Positions 25,849 to 34,307 of a DNA stretch of 64,000 nt are shown here, piece by piece; position 1 is the stretch's first letter, and each line of letters begins with the position of its first letter. Both the position numbers and the translations under genes were made by a program. The stretch lies in contig NZ_DASUVO010000003.1 in assembly GCF_036378875.1 (NCBI RefSeq), positions 1 to 64,000 of the forward strand, written 5' to 3'. The notes under the pieces are model-generated. The model was given only the letters and a program-made list of their open reading frames with translations. It did no database searches and was not told the DNA's origin. Source of the stretch: Actinophytocola sp036378875. GTDB lineage: Bacteria > Actinomycetota > Actinomycetes > Mycobacteriales > Pseudonocardiaceae.

Positions 25849-28465
25849 CGAACGACTCCAGACGTGCGGTGATCCGCTCGATGTCCGCGGCGGCGACGTC
25901 CCGCCGGGACTGGATCTTCGCGACCACGTCGGCAGGCGCCTTGTCGGTGAAGTTCGGGTTGCCGAGCTTCGCCTCGCATCCCGTCATCTCCTTGCGCGCC
26001 ACAGCCAAATCCTTCTCCAGACGCTTGCGTTCCGCCGCGACGTCGACCGTGCCGGACAGATCCATTTCGACATGGACGGTGCCGTCCGGCAGCGCGACCT
26101 CCAGCGACGCGCCCGGGGTGAACCCCTCGCCGGGCTCCGCCAGCCGCGCGAGCGAGGAAACCGCTTGCGACAGCGCGGAAAGCCCTGCTTCGTCCACACC
26201 GGACAGTCGGGTCGGCACCCGCTGTCCCGGTTTGACACCCTGGTCGTTGCGGAACCGGCGGACCTCGGTGACGAGCTTCTGCATGCCGGCGATCCGCCGG
26301 GCCGCACCAGCGTCGACGGCCGCGCCGGTCGCCTTGGGCCACTCGGCGATCACCAGGGACTCGTTGCCGGTCAACGTGGTCCACAGGCTTTCGGTGACGA
26401 ACGGGATCAGCGGGTGCAGCAGCCGCAGCACGACGTCGAAGACGTGCCCGAGGACCGCGCGCGTCGCCTCGGCCCGCTCACCACCCTCGGCGATCTGGAC
26501 CTTCGCGATCTCCAGGTACCAGTCGCACAGCTCGTCCCACGTGAAGTGGTAGAGCGCGGCGCACAGCTTGGCGAACTCGTACTCCTCGTACCGCTCGTCC
26601 ACTTCGGACACGATCGCTTCGGTGCGGTCGAGGATCCAGCGGTCGGCGTCGGTCAGCGTGTCGCGCGCCGGCACCGGCGACGCCACGGTCGCGCCGTTCA
26701 GCAACGCGAACCTGGTGGCGTTCCACAGCTTGTTGCAGAAGTTGCGCGAGCCGGCCGCCCAGTCCGCCGAGATCGCCATGTCCGCGCCCGGGTTCGCCCC
26801 TCGGGACAGCGTGAACCGCGTGGCGTCCGCACCGAACTCGTCGAGCCAGTCGAGCGGGTCGATGATGTTGCCGCGCGACTTCGACATCTTCTTTCCGGTC
26901 GGGTCACGGACGAGGCCGTGCAGGTACAGGTGGTCGAACGGCTGCCTGCCGCCCATCGCGTACAGCCCGAACATCATCATCCGGGCGACCCAGAAGAACA
27001 GGATGTCGTAGCCCGTGACCAGCAGTTGGTTCGGGTAGAAGCGCGCCAGGTCCTTCGTCTGGTCAGGCCAGCCCAGAGTGGAGAACGGGAACAGCGCGGA
27101 CGAGAACCACGTGTCAAGCACGTCGGGGTCCTGCGTCCACCCCTCGCCCGGCGGCTCCTCGTCGGGACCGACGCAGACGACCTCGTTGTTGGGCCCGTAC
27201 CAGACCGGGATGCGGTGGCCCCACCACAACTGCCGCGAGATGCACCAGTCGTGCATGTTGTCGACCCAGTCGAAGTAACGCTTCGCGAGCTCCGGTGGGT
27301 GGATCGTGGTGCGGCCGTCACGGACCGCGTCGCCGGCCGCCCTGGCCAGCGGCTCGGTCCTGACGAACCACTGCAGCGACAGCCGCGGCTCGACCACCGT
27401 GCCGCACCGGGTGCAGTGGCCGACGGCGTGGACGTACGGCCGCTTCTCCGCGACGATCCGCCCCTGCGCCCGCAGCGCCGCGACGATCGCGGGCCGCGCC
27501 TCGAACCGGTCGAGCCCCTCGAACGGGCCGTGCGCGGTGATGATCCCCCGCTCGTCCATGATCATGATCGCGGGCAGGTCGTGCCGCCGGCCGATCTCGA
27601 AGTCGTTCGGGTCGTGGGCCGGCGTGACCTTGACCGCACCCGTGCCGAACTCCGGGTCGACGTGCTCGTCGGCCACGATCGGGATCGCCCGGCCGGTCAG
27701 CGGCAGCTCGACCTCGGTGCCGACGAGGTGGCGGTACCGCTCGTCGTCCGGATGGACGGCGACCGCGGTGTCCCCCAGCATCGTCTCGGCCCGCGTGGTG
27801 GCCACGACGACGGACCGGTCACCGTCGCCGTAGCGGATGGACACGAACTCGCCCTCGTCGTCCGAGTGCTCGACCTCGATGTCCGACAGCGCCGTGTGAC
27901 AGCGCGGGCACCAGTTGATGATCCGCTCGGCCCGGTAGACCAGGCCGTCCTCGAACAGTCGCTTGAAGATGGTCTGGACAGCGCGCGACAGCACCTCGTC
28001 CATCGTGAACCGCTCGCGGGTCCAGTCCACACCGTCGCCCATGCGGCGCATCTGGTTGAGGATCATGCCGCCGGAGGTGGCCTTCCAGTCCCACACCCGT
28101 TCGACGAACGCCTCGCGCCCCAGGTCGTGGCGGGACTTGCCCTCGTTCGCGAGCTCCCGCTCCACCACGTTCTGCGTCGCGATGCCGGCGTGGTCCATGC
28201 CGGGCAGCCAGAGCACGTCGAAGCCCTGCATCCGGCGGCGCCGGGTCAGCGCGTCCATGAGGCTGTGCTCCAGCGCGTGGCCCATGTGGAGACTGCCCGT
28301 GACGTTCGGCGGCGGGATGACGATGCAGAACGGCGGCTTGTCGCTGTCCGGCTGCGGCGTGAAGTAACCGGCATCCACCCACCGCTGGTACAGATCCGCC
28401 TCGACCGAAGCCGGCTCCCAGGTCGGCGGGAGGGCTCTGGGCTGCTGCGATGCCGTGTTGGTCAC
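25841..28465 (-). CDS. valS: Valyl-tRNA synthetase
   Basis: Charges tRNA-Val, 874 aa. GTG at 28465 (VTNTASQQPRALPPTWEP) was chosen; the frame extends 33 codons further 5' but is not family-like. Class I motifs: PPPNVTGSLHMGH (HIGH type), WLPGMDHAGIATQ, the editing domain TTRAETMLGDTAVAV, and KMSKSRGN. The C-terminal coiled-coil tRNA-binding arm (AAERKRLEKDLAVARKEM) is present. A zinc-type CPRCH pair lies at about 220. First gene of the cluster with folC. Confidence 0.98.
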   Translation of the reverse strand: MTNTASQQPRALPPTWEPASVEADLYQRWVDAGYFTPQPDSDKPPFCIVIPPPNVTGSLHMGHALEHSLMDALTRRRRMQGFDVLWLPGMDHAGIATQNVVERELANEGKSRHDLGREAFVERVWDWKATSGGMILNQMRRMGDGVDWTRERFTMDEVLSRAVQTIFKRLFEDGLVYRAERIINWCPRCHTALSDIEVEHSDDEGEFVSIRYGDGDRSVVVATTRAETMLGDTAVAVHPDDERYRHLVGTEVELPLTGRAIPIVADEHVDPEFGTGAVKVTPAHDPNDFEIGRRHDLPAIMIMDERGIITAHGPFEGLDRFEARPAIVAALRAQGRIVAEKRPYVHAVGHCTRCGTVVEPRLSLQWFVRTEPLARAAGDAVRDGRTTIHPPELAKRYFDWVDNMHDWCISRQLWWGHRIPVWYGPNNEVVCVGPDEEPPGEGWTQDPDVLDTWFSSALFPFSTLGWPDQTKDLARFYPNQLLVTGYDILFFWVARMMMFGLYAMGGRQPFDHLYLHGLVRDPTGKKMSKSRGNIIDPLDWLDEFGADATRFTLSRGANPGADMAISADWAAGSRNFCNKLWNATRFALLNGATVASPVPARDTLTDADRWILDRTEAIVSEVDERYEEYEFAKLCAALYHFTWDELCDWYLEIAKVQIAEGGERAEATRAVLGHVFDVVLRLLHPLIPFVTESLWTTLTGNESLVIAEWPKATGAAVDAGAARRIAGMQKLVTEVRRFRNDQGVKPGQRVPTRLSGVDEAGLSALSQAVSSLARLAEPGEGFTPGASLEVALPDGTVHVEMDLSGTVDVAAERKRLEKDLAVARKEMTGCEAKLGNPNFTDKAPADVVAKIQSRRDVAAADIERITARLESFGD

Positions 28466-28609
28466 GCTCGAAGAGTCTACGAACCGCGTTTGGGCGTCCG
28501 CATTCGAGTTCCTCACACCACGGCTTGTTAACGCGCGGGTGGGCGCAATCGATGTGCTTGGCACCGGAAGGTTGTCGTTTTACCTGGTTGGGATCAGGGT
28601 GGGGAGCAG

Positions 28610-29584
28610 GTGAAGGCTCGGCAGCGTGTCCCGGCTCCGGAGGTCACCGAGACCGACTGGGCGGGCACAGTGGCGCGTGCGGCCGCTGAGGACGTACGCG
28701 AGCTGCTGCGTGCCGAACGACGCCGTCGCCGTGGTCGCTGGTTCGCGGGAGGGCTCGTCGTGCTGGCGGTCGGCGCGGTGACGACGCTGCTGTTCAGGAC
28801 CACCCTGTTCGACCCGGTCTCCGGCACCCCGAGCCAGGACGACGTCACGGCGCCCGCCCAGACCAACCAGGCGGCGATGTTCGACACCGGCAGGCCATTC
28901 GGCGCGACCCCGGCCGCGGACTGGCCGGACGGCGTGGCCGGGATCGTGCCGCCTGAGCCGAAGCCCGTCGGCGCTTTCAGCCCCGAGCAGGTCGCCGAGG
29001 CCACCCAGCTCGTGCGGGACGTGCTGGTCGCGAGCCGGCTCGACCGCCGGATGCTCGTGAACCACGACCCCACCGCGTACCTGGACCTGCTCGCCCCGGA
29101 CGCACACCAGCAGCTGCAACCGCTGTTCGGCAACGGACGCGAGCCCGAGGTGCAGTCACTGGTGAGCCTCGTCGCGCCGGGCAGCACGCTGTTGCCGGTC
29201 GAGCCGAAGGTGTCCGGGTCGATGTCGGTGCGGCAGGGCGGGCCGGGCGAGCTGGTCGTGCACACGAACTACGTGTTCGCGTACGCCTTCGAGCCTCCCG
29301 CGCGGTTGCGGCTCGTGGACGCGATGAACGCGATCGTGGTCGTGCGGGCGGACGTCGACTACATCCTGCGTGTCGGCGACCGCTGGCGGCCGACCAGCCT
29401 CGGCCTGTGGTTTGACCAGGCGGAGGGGTTCGGCTACTCGATCGGGTGCGACGCGTACCAGAAAGGCTTGCTCGCCCCGGTCACGACCGAGCGCTCCGTG
29501 ACCCAACAGCCTGACGACGTCGAGCCGGGCGCCTACTTCGATCCCACCTCTCCGCTGCCGCCCTCGGGTGGCTGTCGTCACTAG
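28610..29584 (+). CDS. Single-pass membrane protein, unknown function
   Basis: Conserved hypothetical protein of 324 aa. GTG at 28610 follows GGGGAG. A basic, Arg-rich cytoplasmic head (LLRAERRRRRGRW) leads into one membrane span (FAGGLVVLAVGAVTTLLF). The remaining 260 residues would lie outside, with no recognisable catalytic motif. Two Cys near the C-terminus may form a disulphide. Divergent from valS and upstream of mycoredoxin. Confidence 0.75.
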   Translation: MKARQRVPAPEVTETDWAGTVARAAAEDVRELLRAERRRRRGRWFAGGLVVLAVGAVTTLLFRTTLFDPVSGTPSQDDVTAPAQTNQAAMFDTGRPFGATPAADWPDGVAGIVPPEPKPVGAFSPEQVAEATQLVRDVLVASRLDRRMLVNHDPTAYLDLLAPDAHQQLQPLFGNGREPEVQSLVSLVAPGSTLLPVEPKVSGSMSVRQGGPGELVVHTNYVFAYAFEPPARLRLVDAMNAIVVVRADVDYILRVGDRWRPTSLGLWFDQAEGFGYSIGCDAYQKGLLAPVTTERSVTQQPDDVEPGAYFDPTSPLPPSGGCRH

Positions 29585-29664
29585 AGCGACGCTGGACCGC
29601 CGGGCATGTTTACTGCCGGTTCCGCGTTGTGTTCGGCAGACCCTTACTGTCGACAGGAGTGGTG

Positions 29665-29913
29665 ATGACGCAAGCGCCCGCGAAGCTGACGATGTACTCG
29701 ACGACCTGGTGCGGTTACTGCCGGCGCCTGAAGTCGCAGCTGGACCGCGAGGGCATCGACTACGCCGAGGTCAACATCGAGCAGTCCCCCGGAGCGGCGG
29801 AGTTCGTGATGAGCGTCAACGGCGGCAACCAGACCGTGCCGACGCTGCACTTCCCCAACGGCAAGGCGCTGACGAACCCCACTCTCGCTCAGGTCAAGGC
29901 CGAGCTGAACTGA
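29665..29913 (+). CDS. mrx1: Mycoredoxin
   Basis: Glutaredoxin-like protein of 82 aa that reduces mycothiol mixed disulphides. ATG at 29665 has AGGAG at 29655-29659. Active site TTWCGYCRRLK with Cys16 and Cys19, followed by TVPTLHFPNGKALTNP, the cis-Pro thiol-binding region. The CGYC form is that of actinobacterial Mrx1 and implies a mycothiol-producing organism. The last 20 nt overlap the 3' end of the convergent FAD oxidoreductase gene. Confidence 0.93.
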   Translation: MTQAPAKLTMYSTTWCGYCRRLKSQLDREGIDYAEVNIEQSPGAAEFVMSVNGGNQTVPTLHFPNGKALTNPTLAQVKAELN

Positions 29914-31414
29914 GTACCGCCCGAGCCGCGTTGTGGCCGCCGATGCCGCTGACCCCGCCCCCGCGTAGGGCGCCGCTGCCGCACAGCAGCAGGTTCGGCA
30001 CGTCGGTCTCGACGCCCCAGCCGCCGCCGTCCTCGGTGAACGGCCACGACAAGTCGCCGTGGAAGATGTGGCCGCCCGGCATCGCCAGCTCGTCCTCGAG
30101 ATCCAGCGGGGTGCGGGCTTCGATGCACGGGCGGCCGTCCTCGTCGGTGGCGACGCAGTCCTCGACGGGTTCGGCCAGGTGGCGGTTCAGGCCGGCCAGG
30201 TAGCGGGCCACGAGCTCAGCCCGGCGGCCGGCGTTGTCACGCGTGAACAGCGCCGCCGGGACGTGCAGTCCGAACAGGGTCAGCGTGTGGAATTGGCCGT
30301 CCACAATGGATGGATCGGTCAGCGTGTGGCAGTACATCTCGCCGGGCAGCGGGTCGGGCACCGCGCCAACCTTGCTTGCCGTGTAAGCGTTTTCCAGCTC
30401 CACAAAGGACTCATCGAGGTGGAGCGTGCCCGCGAACGCCTGCGTCGGGTCGACCCCGCTGCGCAGCCGCGGCAGCCTCGACAACAGCACGTTGATCTTC
30501 AGCTGAGAGCCCGCCGGTGGCGTGGCATCCCGCCCGCGCAACCGGTCGAGGACCGTCGGCGCGACACCGGAGAGCACGTAGTCGGCGGCGACCACCTGCT
30601 CGCCATCGCCTGTGGTGTAGGTCACCTCGGCGGTGACGCCGTCCGCGTCCACCTTCGTCACGTGGGCGGACGTGCGTAGCTCGGCGCCGGCTTCCCGTGC
30701 CACGCGGGAGAGTTCGCCGGTCACCGCGCCCATGCCGCCTACCGGGACGCGCCACTCGCCGCCGATGAGGTGGCAGAGGAAGCACCGGTTGGCGAGCAGC
30801 GACGGATCGTGGAGCGACGTGTGCGTGCCGATGAGGGCATCGGTGGCGACGACCCCACGAACCACGTCGTCGGCGAAGGTCTCCTCGATGGCCACTCCGA
30901 TGGGCCGCTCGAAAACCTGTTCCCACAACGGTTTCGCGACCAGCGCGCGAAAATCCGCACGGGAGGGCACCGGCTGGAGCAGGGTGGGCGCGAGCGCCGC
31001 GGCCATGTCGGACAGCGACGAGTACCACGACATCCAACGAGTGAATTCCTGGTCCGATCCGGTGAGTTCCCGGAAAGAGGCCGCAGTCGCCTCTCCTGGC
31101 TCGCGCTCGACCAGCAGCCCTCGCGGTCGCCCGTCACGCGTCACGGGCGTGTAGGAGGAGACGGCCCGCGAACGCAGGCCGATCCGCAGCCCGAGATCGT
31201 CGACGATGGCGTTGGGGAGCAGGCTGACCAGATAGGAGTACCGGGACAGCCGGGCCGGCACACCCGGGAAGGGGCTTGCGCTGACCGCGGCGCCCCCGAC
31301 TCGGGAGAGCCGCTCCAGCACGAGCACCGACTTGCCGGCACGGGCGAGGTAGGCGGCGGCGACCAGTCCGTTGTGGCCACCGCCCACGACCACGACGTCG
31401 TAGCGTTCCGTCAC
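29894..31414 (-). CDS. Phytoene-desaturase-like FAD oxidoreductase
   Basis: FAD-dependent amine-oxidase/phytoene-dehydrogenase fold protein, 506 aa. The N-terminal dinucleotide motif VVVVGGGHNGLVAAAYLARAG and LERLSRVGGAAVS are intact; the C-terminal FAD motif is NLLLCGSGALRGGGVSGIGG. Resembles the PYROXD2-like group rather than carotenoid enzymes, and no carotenoid genes are nearby. Substrate unknown. Its 3' end overlaps mycoredoxin by 20 nt on the opposite strand. Confidence 0.88.
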   Translation of the reverse strand: MTERYDVVVVGGGHNGLVAAAYLARAGKSVLVLERLSRVGGAAVSASPFPGVPARLSRYSYLVSLLPNAIVDDLGLRIGLRSRAVSSYTPVTRDGRPRGLLVEREPGEATAASFRELTGSDQEFTRWMSWYSSLSDMAAALAPTLLQPVPSRADFRALVAKPLWEQVFERPIGVAIEETFADDVVRGVVATDALIGTHTSLHDPSLLANRCFLCHLIGGEWRVPVGGMGAVTGELSRVAREAGAELRTSAHVTKVDADGVTAEVTYTTGDGEQVVAADYVLSGVAPTVLDRLRGRDATPPAGSQLKINVLLSRLPRLRSGVDPTQAFAGTLHLDESFVELENAYTASKVGAVPDPLPGEMYCHTLTDPSIVDGQFHTLTLFGLHVPAALFTRDNAGRRAELVARYLAGLNRHLAEPVEDCVATDEDGRPCIEARTPLDLEDELAMPGGHIFHGDLSWPFTEDGGGWGVETDVPNLLLCGSGALRGGGVSGIGGHNAARAVLSSARP

Positions 31415-31423
31415 ACCATCACG

Positions 31424-31582
31424 CTATCCGGCGATCCGCAGTCGCGGGGCACCACGGGGCGCCGGCCGTGGTTCGACATCCGTGTTCTCCCGCACCTCGC
31501 GGGCGATCCGGTCTTCGGCGGCCTCCCGGACGAAGTCGTCGCGCCGGGTGGTGGCCAGTTGCAGCATGCTGTATGGATCCAT
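31424..31582 (-). CDS. Small conserved hypothetical protein
   Basis: Protein of 52 aa (MDPYSMLQLATTRRDDFVRE...). ATG at 31582 has AGGAG with good spacing; the longer frame to 31630 is less well supported. Charged and probably helical, no membrane span or Cys. Lies between the ArsR-type regulator and the FAD oxidoreductase on the same strand. Function unknown. Confidence 0.6.
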   Translation of the reverse strand: MDPYSMLQLATTRRDDFVREAAEDRIAREVRENTDVEPRPAPRGAPRLRIAG

Positions 31583-31652
31583 GATCATCTCCTGGTTTCG
31601 GGCAGGTCGAAGAGAGCTGTCGTGTGCCACGACAGCTGAGATCAGTGATGGG

Positions 31653-32225
31653 TCAAGGCTTGTCGGGCGTGACCGTGGTCGAGAAGAAGAGGTTCACGAA
31701 CCGAGCGCCCTCCGGTCGCAGCGAGGGGTCGGTGCGGCGACCCTGGAACTTGTTCATGAGCTCGCGGATCGTGTCGCGCACCTCTTTCACCTCGGCGGCG
31801 GTGAGGTAGTCGTTGGTGTTGTCGACACCGAGCGCCTCCTGCCAGTCCGCCGGCTCGAGATGCTCGGTCAGGTGACGTTCCCTCATCTGCGTCAACGTGT
31901 AGTCGAGGAACGCGCCGGTGGCGGCGTTGGCCGCGAGCGAGAAGTCCTGGTCCTTCGTGGCGCTGCTGTCCCACCCCTGGCCCTGGCTGACGAGCTGCCA
32001 GGGCTTCTCCCGCCCCTGACCGCCCTCCGCGTGCTCCACGTACTTGTACTTCGCGAGCGTGTTGAGGTGGTACGAGCAGTTGGCGACGCTCTCCCCGGTC
32101 TCCTCGGCGCACTGGGTCGCGGTGGCGGTGCCCTCGCGAGCGACGATCTCGAGCAGCTTCCACCGCAGCGGGTGCGCGAGCGCCCGGAGAGCCTTGGGGT
32201 CGGTGATGTTCCTACGGTCCGCCAT
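31653..32225 (-). CDS. ArsR-type winged-helix transcriptional regulator
   Basis: Helix-turn-helix protein of 190 aa. ATG at 32225; predicted transcription begins almost at the ATG, so the mRNA may be leaderless. The DNA-binding part is KALRALAHPLRWKLLEIVAREGTATATQCAEETGESVANCSYHLNTLAKYKYV, an ArsR/HTH_20-like fold. The C-terminal 110 residues are helical and lack a metal-binding Cys set, so it is probably not a metal sensor. Divergent from fdhD across three spaced palindromes, its likely operators. Confidence 0.88.
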   Translation of the reverse strand: MADRRNITDPKALRALAHPLRWKLLEIVAREGTATATQCAEETGESVANCSYHLNTLAKYKYVEHAEGGQGREKPWQLVSQGQGWDSSATKDQDFSLAANAATGAFLDYTLTQMRERHLTEHLEPADWQEALGVDNTNDYLTAAEVKEVRDTIRELMNKFQGRRTDPSLRPEGARFVNLFFSTTVTPDKP

Positions 32226-32232
32226 GCTTAAC

Positions 32233-32262
32233 AAGGTACCTTTCGCAAGAGTTCTTGCACAA
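32233..32262 (-). promoter_or_regulatory. Promoter of the ArsR-type gene
   Basis: Minus strand TTGTGC (32262-32257) and TACCTT (32238-32233) with 18-nt spacing. The -10 ends 7 nt before the ATG, which fits a leaderless transcript. One AAGA-N2-TCTT box lies in the spacer. Confidence 0.5.
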
Positions 32263-32284
32263 GACTTCTTTCTAAAGAGTTCTT
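32247..32284. promoter_or_regulatory. Three spaced operator boxes
   Basis: AAGAGTTCTT at 32247-32256, AAGACTTCTT at 32261-32270 and AAGAGTTCTT at 32275-32284. All are AAGA-N2-TCTT palindromes, repeated with an exact 14-nt period. They lie between the divergent ArsR-type gene and fdhD and overlap the promoter of the former. Confidence 0.75.
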
Positions 32285-32309
32285 GTTATCGCCCGTGTAG
32301 GCTGTATGC

Positions 32310-33134
32310 ATGGGACGAGTGACCGTTCGCCGCCCGGTTCTGCGGCTCTCGGAGAACGGCGTCCGGCGCCGTCAGGACGCGCTCGCGGCCGAGGAACCCC
32401 TGGAGCTTCGGGTCGGCGGCAAGGCGCTCGCGGTCACCATGCGCACCCCCGGTCACGACGTCGAGCTGGCACACGGCTTCCTGCTCACCGAGGGCGTCAT
32501 CGGCGCGGCGGCGGACGTCAGCACGGCCCGTTACTGCGACAGCCTCGACGACCAGGGCCGCAACACCTACAACGTGCTGGACCTGGCACTCGCCCCCGGC
32601 ATGGAGCCGCCGGACACGAGCGTGGAGCGCAACTTCTACACGACCTCGTCGTGCGGTGTGTGCGGCAAGGCGGCACTGGACGCGGTGAAGCTGAAGACCC
32701 GCTTCTCACCCGAGGCCGACGCGTGCCGGGTGTCCCCGGAGACCCTGGCGACCTTCCCCGACCTGTTGCGGGAACAGCAAAAGGTGTTCGAGTCGACGGG
32801 CGGGCTGCACGCGGCCGGCATCTTCACCGCGGACGGCGAACTGCTGGTGGTCCGCGAGGACGTGGGCCGGCACAACGCGGTCGACAAGGCGACCGGCTGG
32901 GCACTGCTGGACGGCCGCGTGCCGCTGGCCGGCTCGGTGCTGATGGTGTCGGGCCGGGCGAGCTTCGAGCTGGTACAGAAGGCCGCGATGGCCGGCATCC
33001 CGGTACTGGCGGCGGTGTCGGCGCCGTCGTCGCTGGCGGTCGAACTGGCCGACGAACAGGGCATCACACTGATCGGCTTCCTACGCGGCACCAGCATGAA
33101 CGTCTACACACACGCGGACCGCATCACCGGTTAG
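32310..33134 (+). CDS. fdhD: Formate dehydrogenase sulfurtransferase FdhD
   Basis: Sulphur-carrier protein needed for activation of formate dehydrogenases: it passes sulphur from IscS to the molybdenum cofactor. 274 aa, ATG at 32310. The sulphur-carrying motif is SSCGVCGKAALD; other conserved parts are GHDVELAHGFLLTEGVI, GLHAAGIFTADG, VREDVGRHNAVDKATGWAL and SGRASFELVQKA. No formate dehydrogenase gene lies in the window, so its client is elsewhere. Likely controlled by the divergent ArsR-type regulator. Confidence 0.96.
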   Translation: MGRVTVRRPVLRLSENGVRRRQDALAAEEPLELRVGGKALAVTMRTPGHDVELAHGFLLTEGVIGAAADVSTARYCDSLDDQGRNTYNVLDLALAPGMEPPDTSVERNFYTTSSCGVCGKAALDAVKLKTRFSPEADACRVSPETLATFPDLLREQQKVFESTGGLHAAGIFTADGELLVVREDVGRHNAVDKATGWALLDGRVPLAGSVLMVSGRASFELVQKAAMAGIPVLAAVSAPSSLAVELADEQGITLIGFLRGTSMNVYTHADRITG

Positions 33135-33213
33135 CGTCACGTCTAGTCACCGCCCCGGGTGATAAACGCACGATCGTGGTAACACCCAGTTAACCGCTCG
33201 CGACCCCCGGGCC

Positions 33214-33678
33214 ATGAAGCGTGTACTGATAGTGGCATTCCTCCTCGCTACCGTGACCGCGTGTGGCAGCACAGCACCCGGGTCGGACCCAGTCCCGACC
33301 ATCGGGACCTCCGACACCACGACCACGGACACAACGCCGTCGGCTACGACAACCACAACAACGACCACGCCGCCGCCCGCTGCGCCAACAACCGAAGTGC
33401 CGGACGTGGCGCCCCCGGTCGAGCCCGCGCCCTACACACCGCCGGTTCAGCCCGCCCCTTACACCCCACCGCCCGCCCAGCCCGCGCCGTACACTCCACC
33501 GCCGGCGCCCTACACCCCGCCACCGGCCCAGCCTCCGCCCGCCCCGCCAGGGGGTGGCGTCTACTACGCCAACTGCTCCGCGGCCCGCGCCGCCGGGGCC
33601 GCGCCGCTGTACCGCGGTGAACCCGGCTATCGGCCGGCTCTGGACCGGGACGACGACGGCGTGGCCTGCGAAACATGA
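33214..33678 (+). CDS. Proline-rich lipoprotein with Excalibur domain
   Basis: Secreted lipoprotein of 154 aa. Lipobox TVTAC, Cys17. A Thr-rich linker (TTTTTTTTPPP) and a Pro-rich region of PAPYTPP-type repeats (about residues 70-110) would span the cell wall. The C-terminal 40 residues (YYANCSAARAAGAAPLYRGE...LDRDDDGVACE) are an Excalibur domain, with a DxDxDG calcium-binding loop and two Cys. Biological role unknown. Confidence 0.88.
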   Translation: MKRVLIVAFLLATVTACGSTAPGSDPVPTIGTSDTTTTDTTPSATTTTTTTTPPPAAPTTEVPDVAPPVEPAPYTPPVQPAPYTPPPAQPAPYTPPPAPYTPPPAQPPPAPPGGGVYYANCSAARAAGAAPLYRGEPGYRPALDRDDDGVACET

Positions 33679-33691
33679 CCACGGCCGCGTG

Positions 33692-34273
33692 TCAGCGGTT
33701 CGTGACCATCCGGGTGTGCTTGTCGGCCACCCAGTCCCGCACCGCGGGCCACGGCCCGTAGCCGGCGTCACCGTCAAGGTGCACCCCGCCGGGGATGACG
33801 TCGAGATCGATCTTCAACGCGGATGCCATGTCGACGGCCTCGTCGACGGTGCAGGCCGGGTCGTCGTCCCCGATGACGAGCTGTGTCCACCCGGCGGCCC
33901 GCCGAAGGCCTGCGGCGTCCAGCGGTGTGGGGCTGAAGCCGTGCACGTCGGGGTGGTGCCAACGCGGCCCCGGCGGCGACACGAGCAGCACCCGGTCGAA
34001 CCGCAGCGAGGCATCGGTGAGCTGGGCCGCGTGGTGGAGCCAGAGGGTGGCACCGCAGGAGTGCGCGAGGACGATCCGCTCGACGTCACGCGGCGCGGCC
34101 TCCAGATGATGCCGCAACTCGGCGAGCCAGGTGTCCAGCCGGGGGCGGTCCGGTTCGGAGAGCTGCGGAACGTCGACGTCGCACCCGGTTTCGGCGAGCT
34201 CGTGGGCCAGCCAGCTCTGCCAGTGCGGAGGCGGTGCCCCCATGTGTCCGTGGAGCAGGAGCACATACGACAT
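33692..34273 (-). CDS. RBBP9/YdeN-type alpha/beta hydrolase
   Basis: Serine hydrolase of the RBBP9/YdeN group, 193 aa. ATG at 34273 (MSYVLLLHG) has GGAAGG at a better distance than the in-frame ATG at 34282. The nucleophile motif is LAHSCGATLW, with a nearby Asp in IGDDDPACTV and the terminal His in PGGVHLDGDAGYG. Family members are small esterases of uncertain substrate. Divergent from another alpha/beta hydrolase gene. Confidence 0.87.
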   Translation of the reverse strand: MSYVLLLHGHMGAPPPHWQSWLAHELAETGCDVDVPQLSEPDRPRLDTWLAELRHHLEAAPRDVERIVLAHSCGATLWLHHAAQLTDASLRFDRVLLVSPPGPRWHHPDVHGFSPTPLDAAGLRRAAGWTQLVIGDDDPACTVDEAVDMASALKIDLDVIPGGVHLDGDAGYGPWPAVRDWVADKHTRMVTNR

Positions 34274-34307
34274 GGGATCCATCCTTCCACCGCGTTATGG
34301 TCAATCC

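Noticed and set aside
26072..28531. 819-codon plus-strand frame opposite valS
   Set aside because: Antisense shadow of valS; Arg/Asp/Val-rich low-information sequence without motifs.
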